Positions 1 to 13,966 of a stretch of DNA of 64,000 nt are shown in pieces. Where the stretch lies: assembly GCA_963693085.1 (NCBI GenBank), contig OY856410.1, forward strand, positions 886,504,335 through 886,568,334, given 5' to 3'. How positions within the stretch are numbered: the first letter of the stretch is position 1; every line of letters starts with the position of its first letter. The translations under genes and the position numbers were made by a program. Under the pieces are notes generated by a model. It did not search any database. It saw only the letters and a program-made list of their open reading frames with translations, and had not been told where the DNA came from. Source of the stretch: Alisma plantago-aquatica (Eukaryota > Streptophyta > Magnoliopsida > Alismatales > Alismataceae).

Positions 1-3000
1 TTATAATTTCTTTCTCATTTTTGTAATTTATTTCTTGATTTATTTATCAACATGCTAGCTTCTTGTGATTAACCATGACATGAATTTATCTACCAAACTT
101 TGTCCATACTGATTCTATTTGTTATCATTTCTGACATCACCATGAAAAAGATAATTAAAAAAAGTATGACCCATTATTAAAGCATTATAAAGTTGATGAT
201 TCCCACCAAGAATTTGATCGTCGAGTTGTGCTAGTTCCATACAAATTAGTACTGAGAAGCATGTATCCATCACTCCAACAATGGCACCGAAGATGAAATA
301 TAGAGTACTTATATCCTTGTGGTTAGTGAAGAAGAGCCATTAGACCAAATTTTTCATAGAAAAATAGAATTGGCTTTCTTTATAAGAGAGGGGACCCTTG
401 GGGGCTAAAAAAGTCAACAATCACTTCCAATGCCTTTGAGAGAGGGCCTTCTTCCCTTTTGTTGCCTCTCGCTTCACTCGAGCTACTCAAGTTCCTCTTC
501 TTTCAGTCGAGTCACTTTGTACCTCTTGAGAACCAAACCTATAGAATTGAAGAAAAGTGTTTGTTTGCATCCTATGAGCAACCTTTTTTAGTATGTTATT
601 AGTGTCTCTTGCGTCCCATCACTTTTGTCCTCAATAATTCCATACCAACCTTCATCAAACTCTGAAATTTACTAGTTATGGTTGCACGCCCAATAAGACT
701 TAAGACATAGTAGGAGAATTACAAAATTGGGGCACCACACCAAGGGAATCTTTGTCATGGGTGCTATGCATAGGCACTAAAACACCCTTCTTTAGTTTGG
801 AGATGTCCAAGATCTCAATGGGATTCCACCATGAAAGTAGGGCTGGGAGAGGGACCATGAAAAAGTGATAAAATTTTGTATAGATTTCATAAATTGGTTT
901 TAAGGTCTCCTTCCAAGAGACCATGAGTGCATTGCGTGAGTTGGAAAAATTAAAGAAGTTTTCATACTTTTTTATATTTACCAACTAGCAAAAAATTAAG
1001 AAAATCAACTTGTTGGGTATGTAGTAACCTGAAGGGTCAGATCCATATAGGTCCTTCTGAGGGGGGGAACAGGTCTAATAAAAGTTAGGACTACGAGTTG
1101 CATGTTACTTGTTGTTCATAGCATAGGTAGTCTCAAGGATGAGTTACAAAATCAAACCCCTTGAGATTCCTACTAGCACTAAAAAACTCACGTTCAGATA
1201 AACTTAAGTTGAAATTTAGAAACTTTTGATGAATGAGATCATCTTATTAAAACATTGTATCATTTCCATTAAAGAAGAATATGGTATTTTCTTGGTGAAA
1301 TTATCTGGAATAAAACTTCATTCTATTGTGGGAAGAAGAACAATATTGTAATTGTTGATATAATTTATTCTTGTTATTTTATTCCAAATGAATTAGTGAG
1401 ACTTCTATCATTGGGAAGCTATTGTTGGAAGAAATCAAAGTTAAATAGAGTCTCTTGAAAATAGTGTTAGAATAATATCACAAGAAAAGAAAAAAAATGA
1501 CCTAAGGTGGAATCCTTGATTAAAATATAGTTGGGCTATGATTGAATTCACTAAGGCAAGTTCCATTACCAATGATACCACTATTGATACATGAATAATC
1601 TCTTGAACAAAGAATTATTGATGCCATGTGTTTTCTCATATTATCTCGAATATCTATTGGCCAGGGAACAAAAAATCCTTTTGACCCCTCAATAGGGTAT
1701 TGTTTATGATGTTCTGGGCAGATCATATACATGAGGAATAATGATTTTTAATGAACAAAATTTACTTCTGTTATGATGTCAATAATTATTTTATATATAT
1801 AGCACTTTTAAGATCATATTCAACACCTACAACCTTTGTTTTTATACATCAATTTTAATCATCTCAAATTTATAATAGAACGAATTAGATATGAATGAGT
1901 AATCTACTAAACATGAGAAAGCCCATATGCAATTTGAAATAATGTATAGATAAATTTTTATTTTCTTGTTTCTGAAGTCACTAAACTATTACTTTAATAT
2001 TATTATTCGTAAAATGTAAATTTTTCTAAACCTAAAAAGTAATTTGTAAAAAGGTTTTCTCAAATTTAGTTGAATGCTATGTTCAAAGACATCAGGCTTC
2101 AAAAGTGGGTGATTAATAACATATCCTTTTGTATGTTCTCATATATGTAAATAGTTCCATTTTTCCTTTGAAGCGAGGCAAGCATATGTGTATTCTGCTT
2201 AAAATTTATTACTCTCTAAAGTTGGCTTGAAATTTCATACTTATTCGACTACTTTTTTAATATATGTCCTGAAGCCCCTTCCAAAGCATGTGGAAAGCAC
2301 ATCTTCCCGAAAAATGAGGTCCCAAGCCAAAGTCACAATCATCAACCAGATTTCTTCATAGTTGGATAGCCAACTAATTTACTTGAGCATGTGATAAGGA
2401 GAGACCTCTAAAGCCATCAACCATTTCATCAAATATTTTTTTCTTTGATCAAATATAGATTTTTAGAGATCAACATCTGACCAAAGAGGAGGCAAGCACT
2501 CAAGTATTGAATATTACCCATCTCTTATGCGTCCCCCTTGGACTAGACTCAACCCAAATGCTAACAAAAAGTCTCTTATACCCTTTTTCCCGGCCCGACA
2601 CCTATAAATAGATCCCCTCCACCAACTTTATTGGTGTTCAAACCATCTTCCACTTTCACACCACTCTGCCTCCACAAAATGCTTGTTTCCCATATTCTTC
2701 CCATCATATTATTCCATTTCCAAAAATATCTTCCACTCATTTAGCCATATATTGGCATTCTACCTCCACCATACAACCTAACCAGAGAAATATTATTGGG
2801 ATGTGCATGCAGTCATGCCACAATGACAAGAAACTTGAAGCAAATATGCATCAGCTCCACCCAAAAATCCATCTTCTTTGGCTCTAACCTCCCAAACTAC
2901 TTGTAATTAGCAATGGAACTTCACTTCACCCAAGAGAATTGTAAAGATGACTCAAATACAAGTAGATTGTTTCCATCTCTACATAGGGTGATATATCCCT

Positions 3001-3704
3001 CGACTCTACTAGTTGTGCATCTATAAATATTATTTACTAACAATATCATCTACCAACTATCCTTCAATATAAAACATCTCTCTAGGTTGTTCACAATTAT
3101 CAAATTCTTTATAAAATGTAGGAGATCAGACAATCATTCTTGATTAGGAGGGATGCAACGAGTCTTTTTATTTTAATGACATAGCTTGTAGATATTATCA
3201 CTTATTCCTCAGTGAGTCTTCCACTAAATTTGCATTCTTTATCTGAATTAGAAAGAAGGTTGGATATCACAATCTTGACAATCAACTTAGTGCTCATGAT
3301 ATATATATATGCATGTGATAGTTGTAGGTGAAAGATGGGGTTTGGTCGAGAGGCAGATGGCCTCAATATGTATGTTTATCTTGAAAATATTACCACACAT
3401 TTGATCTCATCAAATTTTCATCCAAATTAACTTGTATAGCATTGCTTATCTTCTATCAACTTAAAAAAATAGAAAACTATTATATATCCCAAACTCAAAG
3501 TAGAAAATATAAAGTTGGTAGCAGTTATCAATTTAAACCCAAAATCATGTGATTGATCATGACCATAATAGATGAACTCACATACTTGCATGTAACAACC
3601 ATCATGTGGTCGGATATAAATATGACTTTCACACCTTATTATAGAGAGCAACAAATTGTACTAGATCATATACATATTATGTTTCCCATATTATATTACT
3701 CACG
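1..3704. other. AT-rich intergenic DNA, no gene seen
   Basis: AT-rich, stop-dense sequence on both strands. The longest open frames are under about 100 codons, have no recognisable motif and look like chance. I see no LTR ends, tRNA or rRNA here. The only regulatory-looking site is a TATA-like box at 2602. A short TA-rich run lies near 3299. Confidence 0.6.
2602..2611 (+). promoter_or_regulatory. TATA-box-like site (CTATAAATAG)
   Basis: A good match to the plant TATA consensus. A C/T-rich, leader-like stretch follows for about 100 bases, and the first ATG downstream (2680) opens only a 22-codon frame. It could be the core promoter of a lost gene or of a decayed LTR. No product can be assigned. 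Confidence 0.3.
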
Positions 3705-4915
3705 TGTCACGTGATGTGTTTTAGTTCAATATCATATAATATCAAAAATCTCTTGATGCGCACAACATAACACAGCTTGCAATAGTATCAATGACGAGTT
3801 TCAGTATAGAACCCAATCACACTCTTTTACGCCAAAAATTTCTCTTGTTTATGTATTTTAATGAAAGCCTAGGGATTATGGTGACACCTATATGGGATCC
3901 ATTGGAACCATCTTATCAGAAGGGATTCCTTGTATAAAAAGAAACAAATAATATTGCACCTCTATTATATGATCTTACATAATTTGGAGCCAATCTTGGA
4001 TCTAAAGAAACATGAAACTAACAATGAATGATTTTGTATATAGATGAACAAAAAGTGGTATAATTATGACAAAAGTATAATTTGAGGTCAAATGGACAAC
4101 TATCCACGTTATGAGTTGAGTGAATGATAAATATACATGCTATGATAATATAGAGGAAAGAAGTAACTAAGATGTATAAAAATAAATTGTCCGTTGAACA
4201 CATTGGCATGTTAAAATACTTGGGATGTGGTCGTTTAACCACACCTAGTACCAACTTCATGTTAAATTTATGTATGTCAAATATTAGGAAAAGTGGCACA
4301 ATGGTTAATTGAATTAGGGATGCATTCATTTGTGTCACATAGTTTCCAGAATAGAATAACCACTCGTCCTATTTTCTGAAGTAGAGGATGATGGCATGAG
4401 TTGTACCATAGTGTACAGAGAAGATCAGTTACATGATGACGTTGGAAGTCAAAATGAAGGATGGCATGCATGGGAGAGGAAGGAAAAGGGTATAGGAAGG
4501 TAGGAAATCATAATATAACATGTTGAAATCATTGTCTTTAAGCCATGAAGTTCTATCTTATTGAGTATAGATGATGATAAGATAATTGTTATCTCTACCA
4601 TATAAATTGTTGGCATAAGTCTAGTGATAAATATTTCATGACTAGTTTTTCTCTTTTTAGAACCAAAATCTCTTCTATATTGACTATGTTATTATCCCTC
4701 ATAACTTAGTGAGCACTTATCTAATATTTACTATAAATAACACAAAAGGTCTTAAGTTCTTCTCTTTTTATGTTGTATTAGTTGATTGTATACTAATGTG
4801 GTGTATCTTGATTATATATAATTTTCTTTTCTTGAAAATTCATTTGGAACTATCATTATTATAATTAGTCAATATATCTTTTCCTCCTTTACAATTTTGT
4901 AAACCTATATATGTT
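3705..4915. repeat. Dispersed repeat, copy 1, first part
   Basis: Aligns in direct orientation with 57555-57810 and 58500-59400. Shared landmarks include a TCTCTTGTTTATGTAT word (3841 and 57704), a GAGTTGAGTGAATGATAAATATA word (4117 and 58603), and a CCATAGTGTACRGAGAAGA word (4406 and 58900). Divergence is high and indels are frequent, so the duplication is old. Neither copy keeps a shared open frame, so it may be a decayed transposon or non-coding gene sequence. Confidence 0.65.
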
Positions 4916-6550
4916 TCACCCATGAGAAATTCATCTACAAAGGAAATAACTCGATGGTTGTAAAAACATGAAAAATGGTTCAAAGGGATAATTTTGGAGT
5001 CACCACCACATTTTTTGTAAAAAGATGAAAAATATTATAAACATATAAATCAAAGAAAAATGAAGGAAAAAACATTTTTACTCCCCAGGGCAGATAAGGA
5101 AAGTACGGTAAGCATGACTAAAATTTGGAGTTTGTTGATCTTGTTATGATAGGGGAAGGTGTCAAAACTCTCATGTCATCCATAAGAATGGCTTTGTATA
5201 TTTTACTTTATGATTTAAAAGAGATATATTTGGTTGATTAAAAAAATAAAACATTAATATATGTATTTTTTTGGCATATATATGGGGAAAGAGATGACCA
5301 TGGTTTTCCTATCATTGGACTAAAGATCCTAATTTTTAGGTGTGGGGTCCTAATCCCCTGAGAATCTCCCACTATAGAGATCAATCTTGAACTATTAGGA
5401 CAAAGGATTTAGAAAAGAAAGGAGACATGGAGAAAAGCAATTCCAAATGAGCAAGATATAATACATTTGAACAATGCATCATACAAAATATTTAAATTAG
5501 ATCACATGAAAGATAATCAGTTGATGAAAAATTTGAAAAGTAGTTATGGGCTATTAGGAACAGATTTGTAGATCAAATTAGTTATGAACAAATGTAAACT
5601 TTTCATAGAAGTTGGGATCGTCCTAATGAATATATCTGAAAAATAAATAAGAATATATCAGAAGACCAGTGTACATAGGTAAAAATAGCATTACAATAGA
5701 GGAATGATACTCTAGCCACTCGAATTACTAAAAATGAAGGAGAGATACTTGTTTCTTATCTTTAGGAAAATAAATTGGGGGCCTATAATATGGTGGGTAC
5801 GGGGGTCTCTTCATACCTGAGGGTCAAGGATCAGGGTTTTAGATGGAACCTTTGGAATCGTGTCTCCTCAAGTCAGGGATAAGGAAGAAATATGGACTTC
5901 GATTACTTGGGGGACACACAATTGTGGATGGGAGTAATCCACCATTGACACCCATGGAAAAACACATGACTTGTCCATGTTGCACCTGGTGGAATGTTGA
6001 TTTTGTCGTGGGTCCCCCATGACTAAAAATTTGTATTTTCTTATCAAGAACTTAAATATATTTGGAGTGTTCAAATGATACTTTAGAGTCATTTTTGGGA
6101 GATTTATTCATATGAATAAAAATCATATTTAAAATCAAGGGAAGAAAAGAGATTGAAACTTGATCGTTAAATCTTCCCTTTTTCTCTTCCATGCTCAAAA
6201 AGATATGAATTCAAAAAAAATATCTTTTTTCATTAGGATAATAGGAAAAAAGGAAACTGAATCTCCCATTGATTTAATATTATAATACTATATTCAAGGA
6301 AGTTAAATTGATTTTTTTTTAGAAAAAAGGCTTATAAAAATCTCAATAATAGGACAAATTGCTCTTGAGTCCTCGAAAAAAAATTCCTTTGACCATGGTA
6401 AATGGATTAAATGGGTTACCTGAATGGGTGGGAAAATATGAAAAAATGTAGCAAGAATGGAATAAGAATGGAATAAACTCTATCATTATCCAAAGAACAA
6501 ACGTTACCATGATTTTTGACTAAGTGATAAAAATTGGGTGTCAACCACAT
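4916..6550. other. About 1.6-kb segment absent from repeat copy 2
   Basis: Copy 2 is continuous across the equivalent point (around 59405-59430), so this block is either an insertion in copy 1 or a deletion in copy 2. It has no convincing ORF, no clear terminal repeats and no target-site duplication that I can see. The part at 5760-6020 is less AT-rich than its surroundings. Edges are approximate. Confidence 0.45.
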
Positions 6551-6775
6551 AACACTTCACCAATTACATATAGCCCTGTTCAGGAGCACAAGCCATAAAA
6601 TGTACTAAAATCTATCAGAAAAGATGTTCAAGGTGAAGGAATGGGTGTCGTATTTCAAAGCACATTATGAGAACAATAGAAATTTAAATGTCTACATTTT
6701 ATAAAAGGTAATCATTTTAGTGCATAATCATCTTGCTACGATTCATTTAGCCACCATACTTCCATATCATCTAAG
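6551..6775. repeat. Dispersed repeat, copy 1, second part
   Basis: Resumes the alignment with copy 2 at about 59420-59630. The words GAAAAGATGTTCAA (6618 and 59477) and ACACATTATGAGAACAATA-like (6660 and 59518) are shared. Similarity fades past about 6775. Confidence 0.6.
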
Positions 6776-9482
6776 AATTTCTAGCTCCAAATTAATATAA
6801 CTTATCATATTCTTCTCGTTTTGGTAACTCCAACATTGAATAGAATGCATACTCAAGACCGATACAATAATTATGAAAATTTAGTATGTTTCTAGGAATA
6901 GAAACTTGTAAATACATAAGAGGATGTTAAATATTGAAGTATTCATTAGGAAAAACACAAATAGGTAGTATTAGATGTGGACCAATGTTTATGTAATGTA
7001 AACAATCAATTGAGCTTATTGAGGCACTAATGCAATATTGAGATCCATTTTACTTCAAAATAACACTTAAATATAAATGAAGAACCAATTCATAGACCAA
7101 CCCACAAAATGGCCCAGAAGCAAAGAGGGAAATAACCACAGGAAATATTAAATGTGATAAATGTAAAAAAATAAGATGTAATATCAATTCTATCTGACTA
7201 TAAAAAGAAGAATGTTAATGAAAATAGAAAAATATTGATAGGAGTGTAGTGTGAAATTATTCCATGTTGCATCAATCAAAATGAGAACTACAATTTTTTT
7301 GCTAAAAGTAGGTGGTTTTAGGAAAGCAGATTTTTGCAAATAAAGAACCCTTGCATAAGTCAAATCATGCTATTTTACTACAATATACTTCCCAATTTCT
7401 ATACGGTGATAAAACACCAAGCGTGACCATCATTAATGTATAACATAGAACCAAGAAATTGTATGAATGAGAAACATTTTTTTACAAAAAAGTAAAGACT
7501 ATAAGACTAAGTTCTTTCAATGTTGAAATTCTTTAAGTATAAAAAACAACAACAATATGGTTTGTGTTGAAATTAGGGTAAAAATAGTTCAACAGTGAAT
7601 TCGGGTTTCAAAATATAAAATTGTCCATAAATGTATCCTTGGGGTGGAAATATATATAAAACCATACTACTAAAATAGAAATACAAATAGAATAATAAAT
7701 AAACTTAAATGAGGAATAGGAATGACGTTTGAAGAATGGGTAGATTTTTTAATTTATTACTATAAATGCAATAAACCTTGATTTTGTGATTTTAATAATT
7801 ATAATGAAATCCACTTAGCACCAAAATTTACTACAATTTCCCATCAATAGATATAATCTCTTACAAGTTTTAGGTATACAATGGTTAGCTACAACTAAGC
7901 CACTAGAGCTTCAAGATAGAAGAAAAAACTAAATCAAAATCACACATGATATTAGCTCGCTCACAGTATCCAATATCCTCTTGAATATGTACCTCATATT
8001 AAAAGGCAACAAAATCTCAATCAAGTTACCTAAAGGGAAGCTTTGTCTTCTGTTCAAACAGTGATGAAGATAACAATTATATATGGAAGGAATTTAAGAA
8101 GAAGCTTATGTAAATGCACCTGAGGAAGGTTTTAGGACAAAACATGATATTAATAGAAGGAGAAGAGACATTTGTGAAAAAAAGAAAGGTAGGGGTTTCA
8201 AAAATATGATAATATCACATGCAATAAAATTAACCAATTCAAAAGGCTATTGTATTATCTTTCTAGATCCAAAGAGACAAATTTCCAAAAAAGTACCATT
8301 GTGAAGCTTAAGTGCAAACCTAGACATCGTTATAAACCAAACTAATATTGTTAAAAAGGGAACTCAAAAGATTCTACTTTTTAGGGTAGTCGAAGGTTCG
8401 ATAAGCATCTATGAGTCTATCGATTATGAGACTTCAAATTTATACATCAACGGGCTAGTAGTGTTCTAATGGCTTGTGGAGGTAGATGTACAACTAATAA
8501 TTATGGAAAATATGGTCCTTTAGATAATATGGAGAAATCCAAGTAGGTTTTGTGGAATTTCTAAGCAAGACAATTGGATCGAGGTGGAGAAAACCAAGGC
8601 CCAAAATGATATGCAATGGTTGATGGCAACGAAGTATTGAATATTCATGCACCTTCACATAAACTGATGATGGTTTTCATCATATGAAGTAGAGGTAAAA
8701 ACAATGGGTTAGTTAAGCTTATATAGGTATACTTTCATGGATCAACTACAAACCCACACTAGACTTTGAGGTTTTCCCTCTATATTAAAATAGGTAGGCA
8801 AAATAGGCTTCTAATCACTCAAAACAAGCTCTGAAAACACCACATAGACATAAAAGAAAAAGTTGAACAAGTTTATAAGGAATTATGGAGGAAAGTACTA
8901 AGATTGGTGTCTGATTTGCTGTCACTAACACACAAAATTCACAGGAGGAATTGTCCCTAGAGTTTAACCTTAATTGATAATCAATCTACTTGTAAACAAA
9001 TGAATCAATTTAGTATAGAAGGTATCGCTCCCAAGAAAAGGATTATCAGGAGTTGAATCAAATCTCAATCTATGAATAATGTTCAGAATTGATTAGAGGA
9101 GATTGACTAAACTAGAATAGAAAGCATTTGCAGAAATGAAACTAAATTATTAAAAGAGATTAAATAAGAAGTAAATTTGCAAAATGAAAAACTAAGTTAC
9201 CAAGAGATATTTAATTAAAGCAAAGGTGAAATTAAGAGCAAAAGAGAACTAAGGATCAAGAGAGGAACAACTAATCATAGATTAATTTAGTTAAGTGGAA
9301 TTGTCAGAAGTCTGAGCTTCATCACAATGAACTCCATAATTATTTTAGCCACTTTTAATTCATTTTAGATAATTTTTGGATTAGGACCATGTAGATCTAT
9401 TCCTTTCATAATCAGATCTCCTGGATCAAACTATCCACAGACTCAAGGTCTTAGTGTTCTGTAGGTCCTGATTCAATTGTCC
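6776..9482. other. AT-rich DNA without genes; possible old transposon remnant at its right end
   Basis: No open frame of interest. The stretch from about 8920 to 9480 has the feel of a decayed plant retrotransposon LTR or leader, but I found no partner copy or terminal repeat in the window, so this is only an impression. F's left target-site copy AACAA lies at 9483-9487. Confidence 0.4.
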
Positions 9483-9487
9483 AACAA

Positions 9488-9690
9488 TGTGACGCCCCAC
9501 GCAACAGCGAAATGAGATTAACAACTTTTTAGCAGATAACACTAAAAATTAAAACATTTTTGCATAAAACCACCATATAGCAAGAACCTTTACACGTGAA
9601 TACTTGCATGCCTCAATGCATCCACAAACATGATGTTAACATGTAACAAAGGCATTGTTCCAAAATGTATATACAAGATCCCATCATATC
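9488..9690 (-). repeat. F 3' LTR, piece 1
   Basis: Matches the right-hand LTR from 53365 over about 200 bases at roughly 90% identity. It stops at the insertion point of B. The match resumes at 28864. The last five bases, ATATC (9686-9690), are B's target-site duplication. Confidence 0.85.
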
Positions 9691-10901
9691 TGATGTGAGG
9701 ATTTTGAGTCACTTTTATAGGCTAATTTCATATGTGCTTTGTGCGATTATTGGTCATTTTCATGGTTAATATTGCATGATTCAGTTCCTTCATCCTACAA
9801 TCTCATTATGTATCAAATTTACCTTGTTTTATCTCATTTAGTATGAATGATCATATTTATCAAAGTTGATTCGAGTTTATCTTTGATTTTCAAGCAAAAC
9901 AGATATATACAGTTGTCGATACCATCGATGACTGTTTATAGTATTGACAGGGCCAAAGGGAGGTAGCCGCAAAAGAGCAGAATGAGTCGATACCATTGAC
10001 CCAAAAGTTGATGGTAGTGAGATAGCTTTAGCGAGTCAGATTTCTACAAGTCGATACTATCGACCAAATAGTCGATACTATCGACTCCGTCTCAGTAGAA
10101 TCAGCTTAAGTGTCGGATTCCACAGAAAAGTGACGCCTAAGGTGTTGATACCATCGACACAAAAGTCGATGGTATCGAGATCATGTCAAAGCAAACCCAG
10201 GAAGTGAAGGATCGCCAGTATCCGGGTGAGTCGATACCATCGACGCCGTCAGATCAGGTTAATCTACAGTTCGAGTCTAATCGTATGATGGTGATGTTTT
10301 GGCATACTAAAGTGGGGCTTATACCTAAAAACGGCAGCTCTAAGCCAGGGATCACGTCATTATCCACTGTACAAGTCTCGAGGAGAAGAAAGGAGCAAGA
10401 ATGGATCCAGAGCAACGCATCGATGGTTTCGGAGGCCATAGAAAGAGTTGTCCACCATCGGAAGGTTGTAGAACGCTCACCCCACGCCGAGGAGTGCCTG
10501 GATCTTCTCCGTTCAGGGGTTACTTCACATCTATTCACATTTTCTCCATGTTTTCTCTTTCCTTCACCATGTTTTCTATTGATATGAACATGCGGGGCTA
10601 ATCCTTTTTGTCTTTAGGACTGGGAGTAGCCTGGGTGATCGTTGTATGATAATTTTAACATAGTTTATCATAATTTGTCTCTAAACAATCATGGTATGCT
10701 ATCGTTTTCTCTATTATATCATTGTACTTGATCATCATAGTGATAATCCAATATAATTAATTGCTTTTGACGAAGAATTAACGGTTGAAAAGAAACGATA
10801 ATCACATTAATCAATAAATTTCTTGAAAAAGGTGATGTATGATTAATGGTGGGAACCTTTAGACCTAATTTTCATGCACCTTATCTAAGGCATAGGTTAC
10901 T
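9691..10901 (+). repeat. B 5' LTR, first part
   Basis: Co-linear with 27268-28475 in the 3' LTR. It is broken at TTACT (10897-10901) by C and resumes at 22140. It contains a motif array at 9900-10260 and no real gene; the 134-codon frame at 10183-10587 has no motifs. Confidence 0.85.
9905..10260. repeat. CGATAC hairpin array in B 5' LTR
   Basis: At least five sites of the form GTCGATACCATCGAC, most followed after 4-8 bases by its reverse complement (for example near 9916, 9992, 10052, 10146 and 10229). Each 15-base arm is itself an inverted repeat (GTCGAT-ACC-ATCGAC). The same sites recur in the B 3' LTR and in B's internal 3' region. Confidence 0.8.
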
Positions 10902-11642
10902 TGTGACAGAGTGAGTTTTTACATATATATTATTTAGTTCCTCTCTCTTAAAATTTTAATTATTCCAATTATGCCCTCAATCATCTCTCTCACTAAATTG
11001 ATTAAATGGATTATTAATTTCACTTAAGAACATCCATACTATTACATAAAGTCAATAATACATGCTTAATGACATTTAGTCAATTGACATAGTCAATAAT
11101 CGAATTTTGACTCCAATCTTGCACCATTTCTACATCATAGCACTATAAAGCTATGCCTAAAATCTCATTACAATCGGAATTACCAATTTAGAGTTATTTT
11201 CATTTGAAAATTATGTGTATTATGTCACCTAATATAGTCTAGGACCTAGGTTTTCAATTTATTGGTTAAAATCTTGTCATGCGGCCCATTATATTGGCTT
11301 TGGCGCGGTCCACTCACTGGTATTTAATCCTAGCCGTCCGATTAGATGCGCACTGATCCACTCCGGATCCAAGGGATGAGGACCCCGTCTCCTACCTTCC
11401 GCCTTCTTCGGCTTCGACCCCCAGCAGAGCGCCGACCCCAACAGCCACCTCGTGCGCCCAACCCCCACAACAATCACACGAGATACTGGGAGGAGAGACT
11501 CCTCTCGTCGAGACGAAGTCAGCAACCCCTCGCTCGATGCCCCTCCTGCTCGGAATAGGGAGAACGACCTCCACCCTTACCGCACCTCTCACTAGGGGTG
11601 GCGGCCAACTTTAGGGCTTCCTCCTTCAGTGCCCCCCATGCT

Positions 11643-11650
11643 TATTTAAG
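11643..11650 (+). promoter_or_regulatory. Possible TATA element of C LTR
   Basis: TATTTAAG at about 740 bases into the LTR, downstream of the GC-rich segment, conserved in the 3' LTR near 19828. The position suits a U3 core promoter, but no transcription data are available. Confidence 0.35.
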
Positions 11651-13267
11651 CATCTCGTTATCACCGCCTACCCTCCTTTGATTGTTTAGGAACCTCAATT
11701 GCACTGAGGGTCACCCCTTACTCCCCGACCTCAAGCACCACACAGCTAGCCTGACCTTGACTTCTCCCTCCCTCCAGTGGTTCTCTCCACTCAATCGAAC
11801 GCAACTGCACCATCAAGGGATCTCAGCGAGACGACCGACACCTTCGGTTGGAGCGGCGAAGGTCCAGAAGCCTGGGTCGACTAGTCGCCGCAGCTGAGCT
11901 CCAAAAGCTCCATCGCCGGCAAGGTTGGAGCCATATCAGAGCCACAGGAAGATTGCAACAGCATCAGTAGACCTCCGTGAAGCTTTTGACTCCCTCAATC
12001 CAACCTGAGGGTAGGTAAAACTCAACTCCACTCTTCGACACATTGTTAGCTTGTTTTGATCGGAATACGATGCCCATACCACCTTTTCTGATGAGCTCGA
12101 CCTCCCCACAACCGTCGTGAGTCTGTGAACTCAACCCAATGGTCAGCGTAGCCCATCTCATCCTAGGAACCACCTTTGATCGCACCAGGTATCCCATGTT
12201 CCCTCGTTGCAGCTATGAAACGAGCAGGAACTTTCGGACATATGCTTTTACCTTCTCGCCCTTACCCATACATGGGCCCAACAGTGGAGTCAGGGGCATT
12301 CCTGACCTTCGCCTAGAACCTGACCCTCATTGACGAGCGCCTGCTCGCGGGTCAGTGAGAGGGTCCGGTTGGTCGGATCCCTCGCATGATCCGCGAGGCA
12401 GAGCTCGCATATTATTTTTTTTTTTAATTCCTTAAAATTTCCTGATTGGCCAGAACTTGTGAAAACCCTAGAAAATGGTAGGATTATCAGAAGCTATTGA
12501 ATCAATATACCATTTTCATCAGAAAAATTCAAGATATTTAAATAAAATAATTCCAGTACCTAGATCCGACCCCTTTTCAGAAAGTATGGTCTACAAGTCC
12601 TAATGACCCTTAATATTTATATTTTGTGTAATAAGGGTCATAATTGATTTTAAATCTGCTTTGAGAATAGTTTAAACCCTAATTATGATCTTGATCATCA
12701 TGTTACTCGAAAACCTATCTAGGGAAGATAGTTGATTCAATAATTGAGAAGAACCTTAATTTCTAGTTTTTCTCACCTTATCATGAATACCATGTACAAT
12801 TTATGAAAAACCCTAATAACTAAAATGTCCTTGAATAACCTGGATGACCCTAATCTCAGACCCCAACTCTGAATCGTATGTATCCTATAGTGACATCCCA
12901 AATAACCTAAACCCTAATTATAATAATAACTAATGTTGATTGATGAGAAACCATGGTGACTTTAGGGTTTTACTATATTTCAGGGTGATCTACTATCTTT
13001 CTCATAACCTAGGACTTGTGGAATTCAGATCTGAGAATTAAAGGTATGTGGATAAAATTATATGATTAGATTTTGCTGGATGCTAAATATATGTACTTGT
13101 TTGCATGAAATTGACATACATTTATGGATGTGTATATTTATGCATATTTGATGATTTACCGCCTTGAACATAAAAGAACATAATTGAATATAAGTGAAAT
13201 GTAGTTATTAGTGGTGCTCATTAAACTCCCTATTAGAGAGGGAAAACTTTAATGTTGACTAGCACCT

Positions 13268-13323
13268 CCCTAGAGTACATGGTATATGGGGAGATCCCTA
13301 GAGTACAAGGTACACGGGGAAGG
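13268..13323 (+). repeat. Two-copy 28-bp tandem repeat in C LTR
   Basis: Two adjacent units beginning CCCTAGAGTACA. The same pair is present in the 3' LTR near 21465-21520, so the duplication predates insertion. Confidence 0.7.
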
Positions 13324-13953
13324 GCCCACTATTTATGTGATTATGTGATAAGTCCACCATAGTAATGCATATTCATTCTAAATGAGGCTAATAACTTAGG
13401 ATTACCTGATTTTCCACCTTTAAATAATGTTTTCTTCCCTTTTCTCCAATTTTGAGTATTTATATACCAGCATAGTATAGCTTTTAATTCCACGTACCAA
13501 CTTTGTTGATGTATTTGTTTCTCATATTTTCTAGGTACAAGGAACAATTGACAATATATGAAGCACATCAAAGTACCTGAAGCCACAAAATAATGATCAT
13601 GGAGGATATGAGATAGATTTCCACTTCTCATCATATTCATTTCAGTTAGATAGTTTTTATTCTTCTAGATGATGTAATAGGATACTATAGATCCTATGTA
13701 ATAATCGCATTTCCTTTTTCATAGACTTATTCTTCTCCTTTCTCAAGTATTAATATGTATGACTTTATCTTTTATTAATGAATGAAGTGTTGTGTGGCTA
13801 TTACTGATGATGTTGACATAATCTTGGCTTATCTCTATTTTCAGTTTACTATCTTGATTTCTATTATTTTCCCTTTTGACATTTATAGATATGAGTGCAC
13901 ACATATTTGTATATGTCACTAAGGAAAGTATGTAGAAATTGGGGTCGTCATAG

Positions 13954-13966
13954 TTGGTATCAGAGC
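13954..13966 (+). promoter_or_regulatory. C primer-binding site (tRNA-Met type)
   Basis: TGGTATCAGAGCC starts three bases after the 5' LTR. This is the standard initiator tRNA-Met complement in plant chromoviruses. Confidence 0.9.

Larger units (their letters stand above)
10902..13950 (+). repeat. C 5' LTR
   Basis: Begins TGTGACAGAGTGAG and ends GGGGTCGTCA; it pairs with 19087-22139. The centre (about 11290-12410) is clearly GC-richer than the ends. Small frames inside it are not genes. A 28-bp unit occurs twice at 13268-13323. Confidence 0.92.

Noticed and set aside
4018..4338. Minus-strand frame resembling 58586-58858 as a conserved gene
   Set aside because: The similarity is at DNA level over a long non-coding repeat, with indels that break the frame in both copies.
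10183..10587. 134-codon frame in the B LTR
   Set aside because: The matching region in the 3' LTR keeps only a shorter frame (27929-28162) with changes not favouring protein conservation.
10897..10901. TTACT as a perfect target-site duplication of C
   Set aside because: The right-hand copy starts two bases after the LTR end, so it is noted only as imperfect support.
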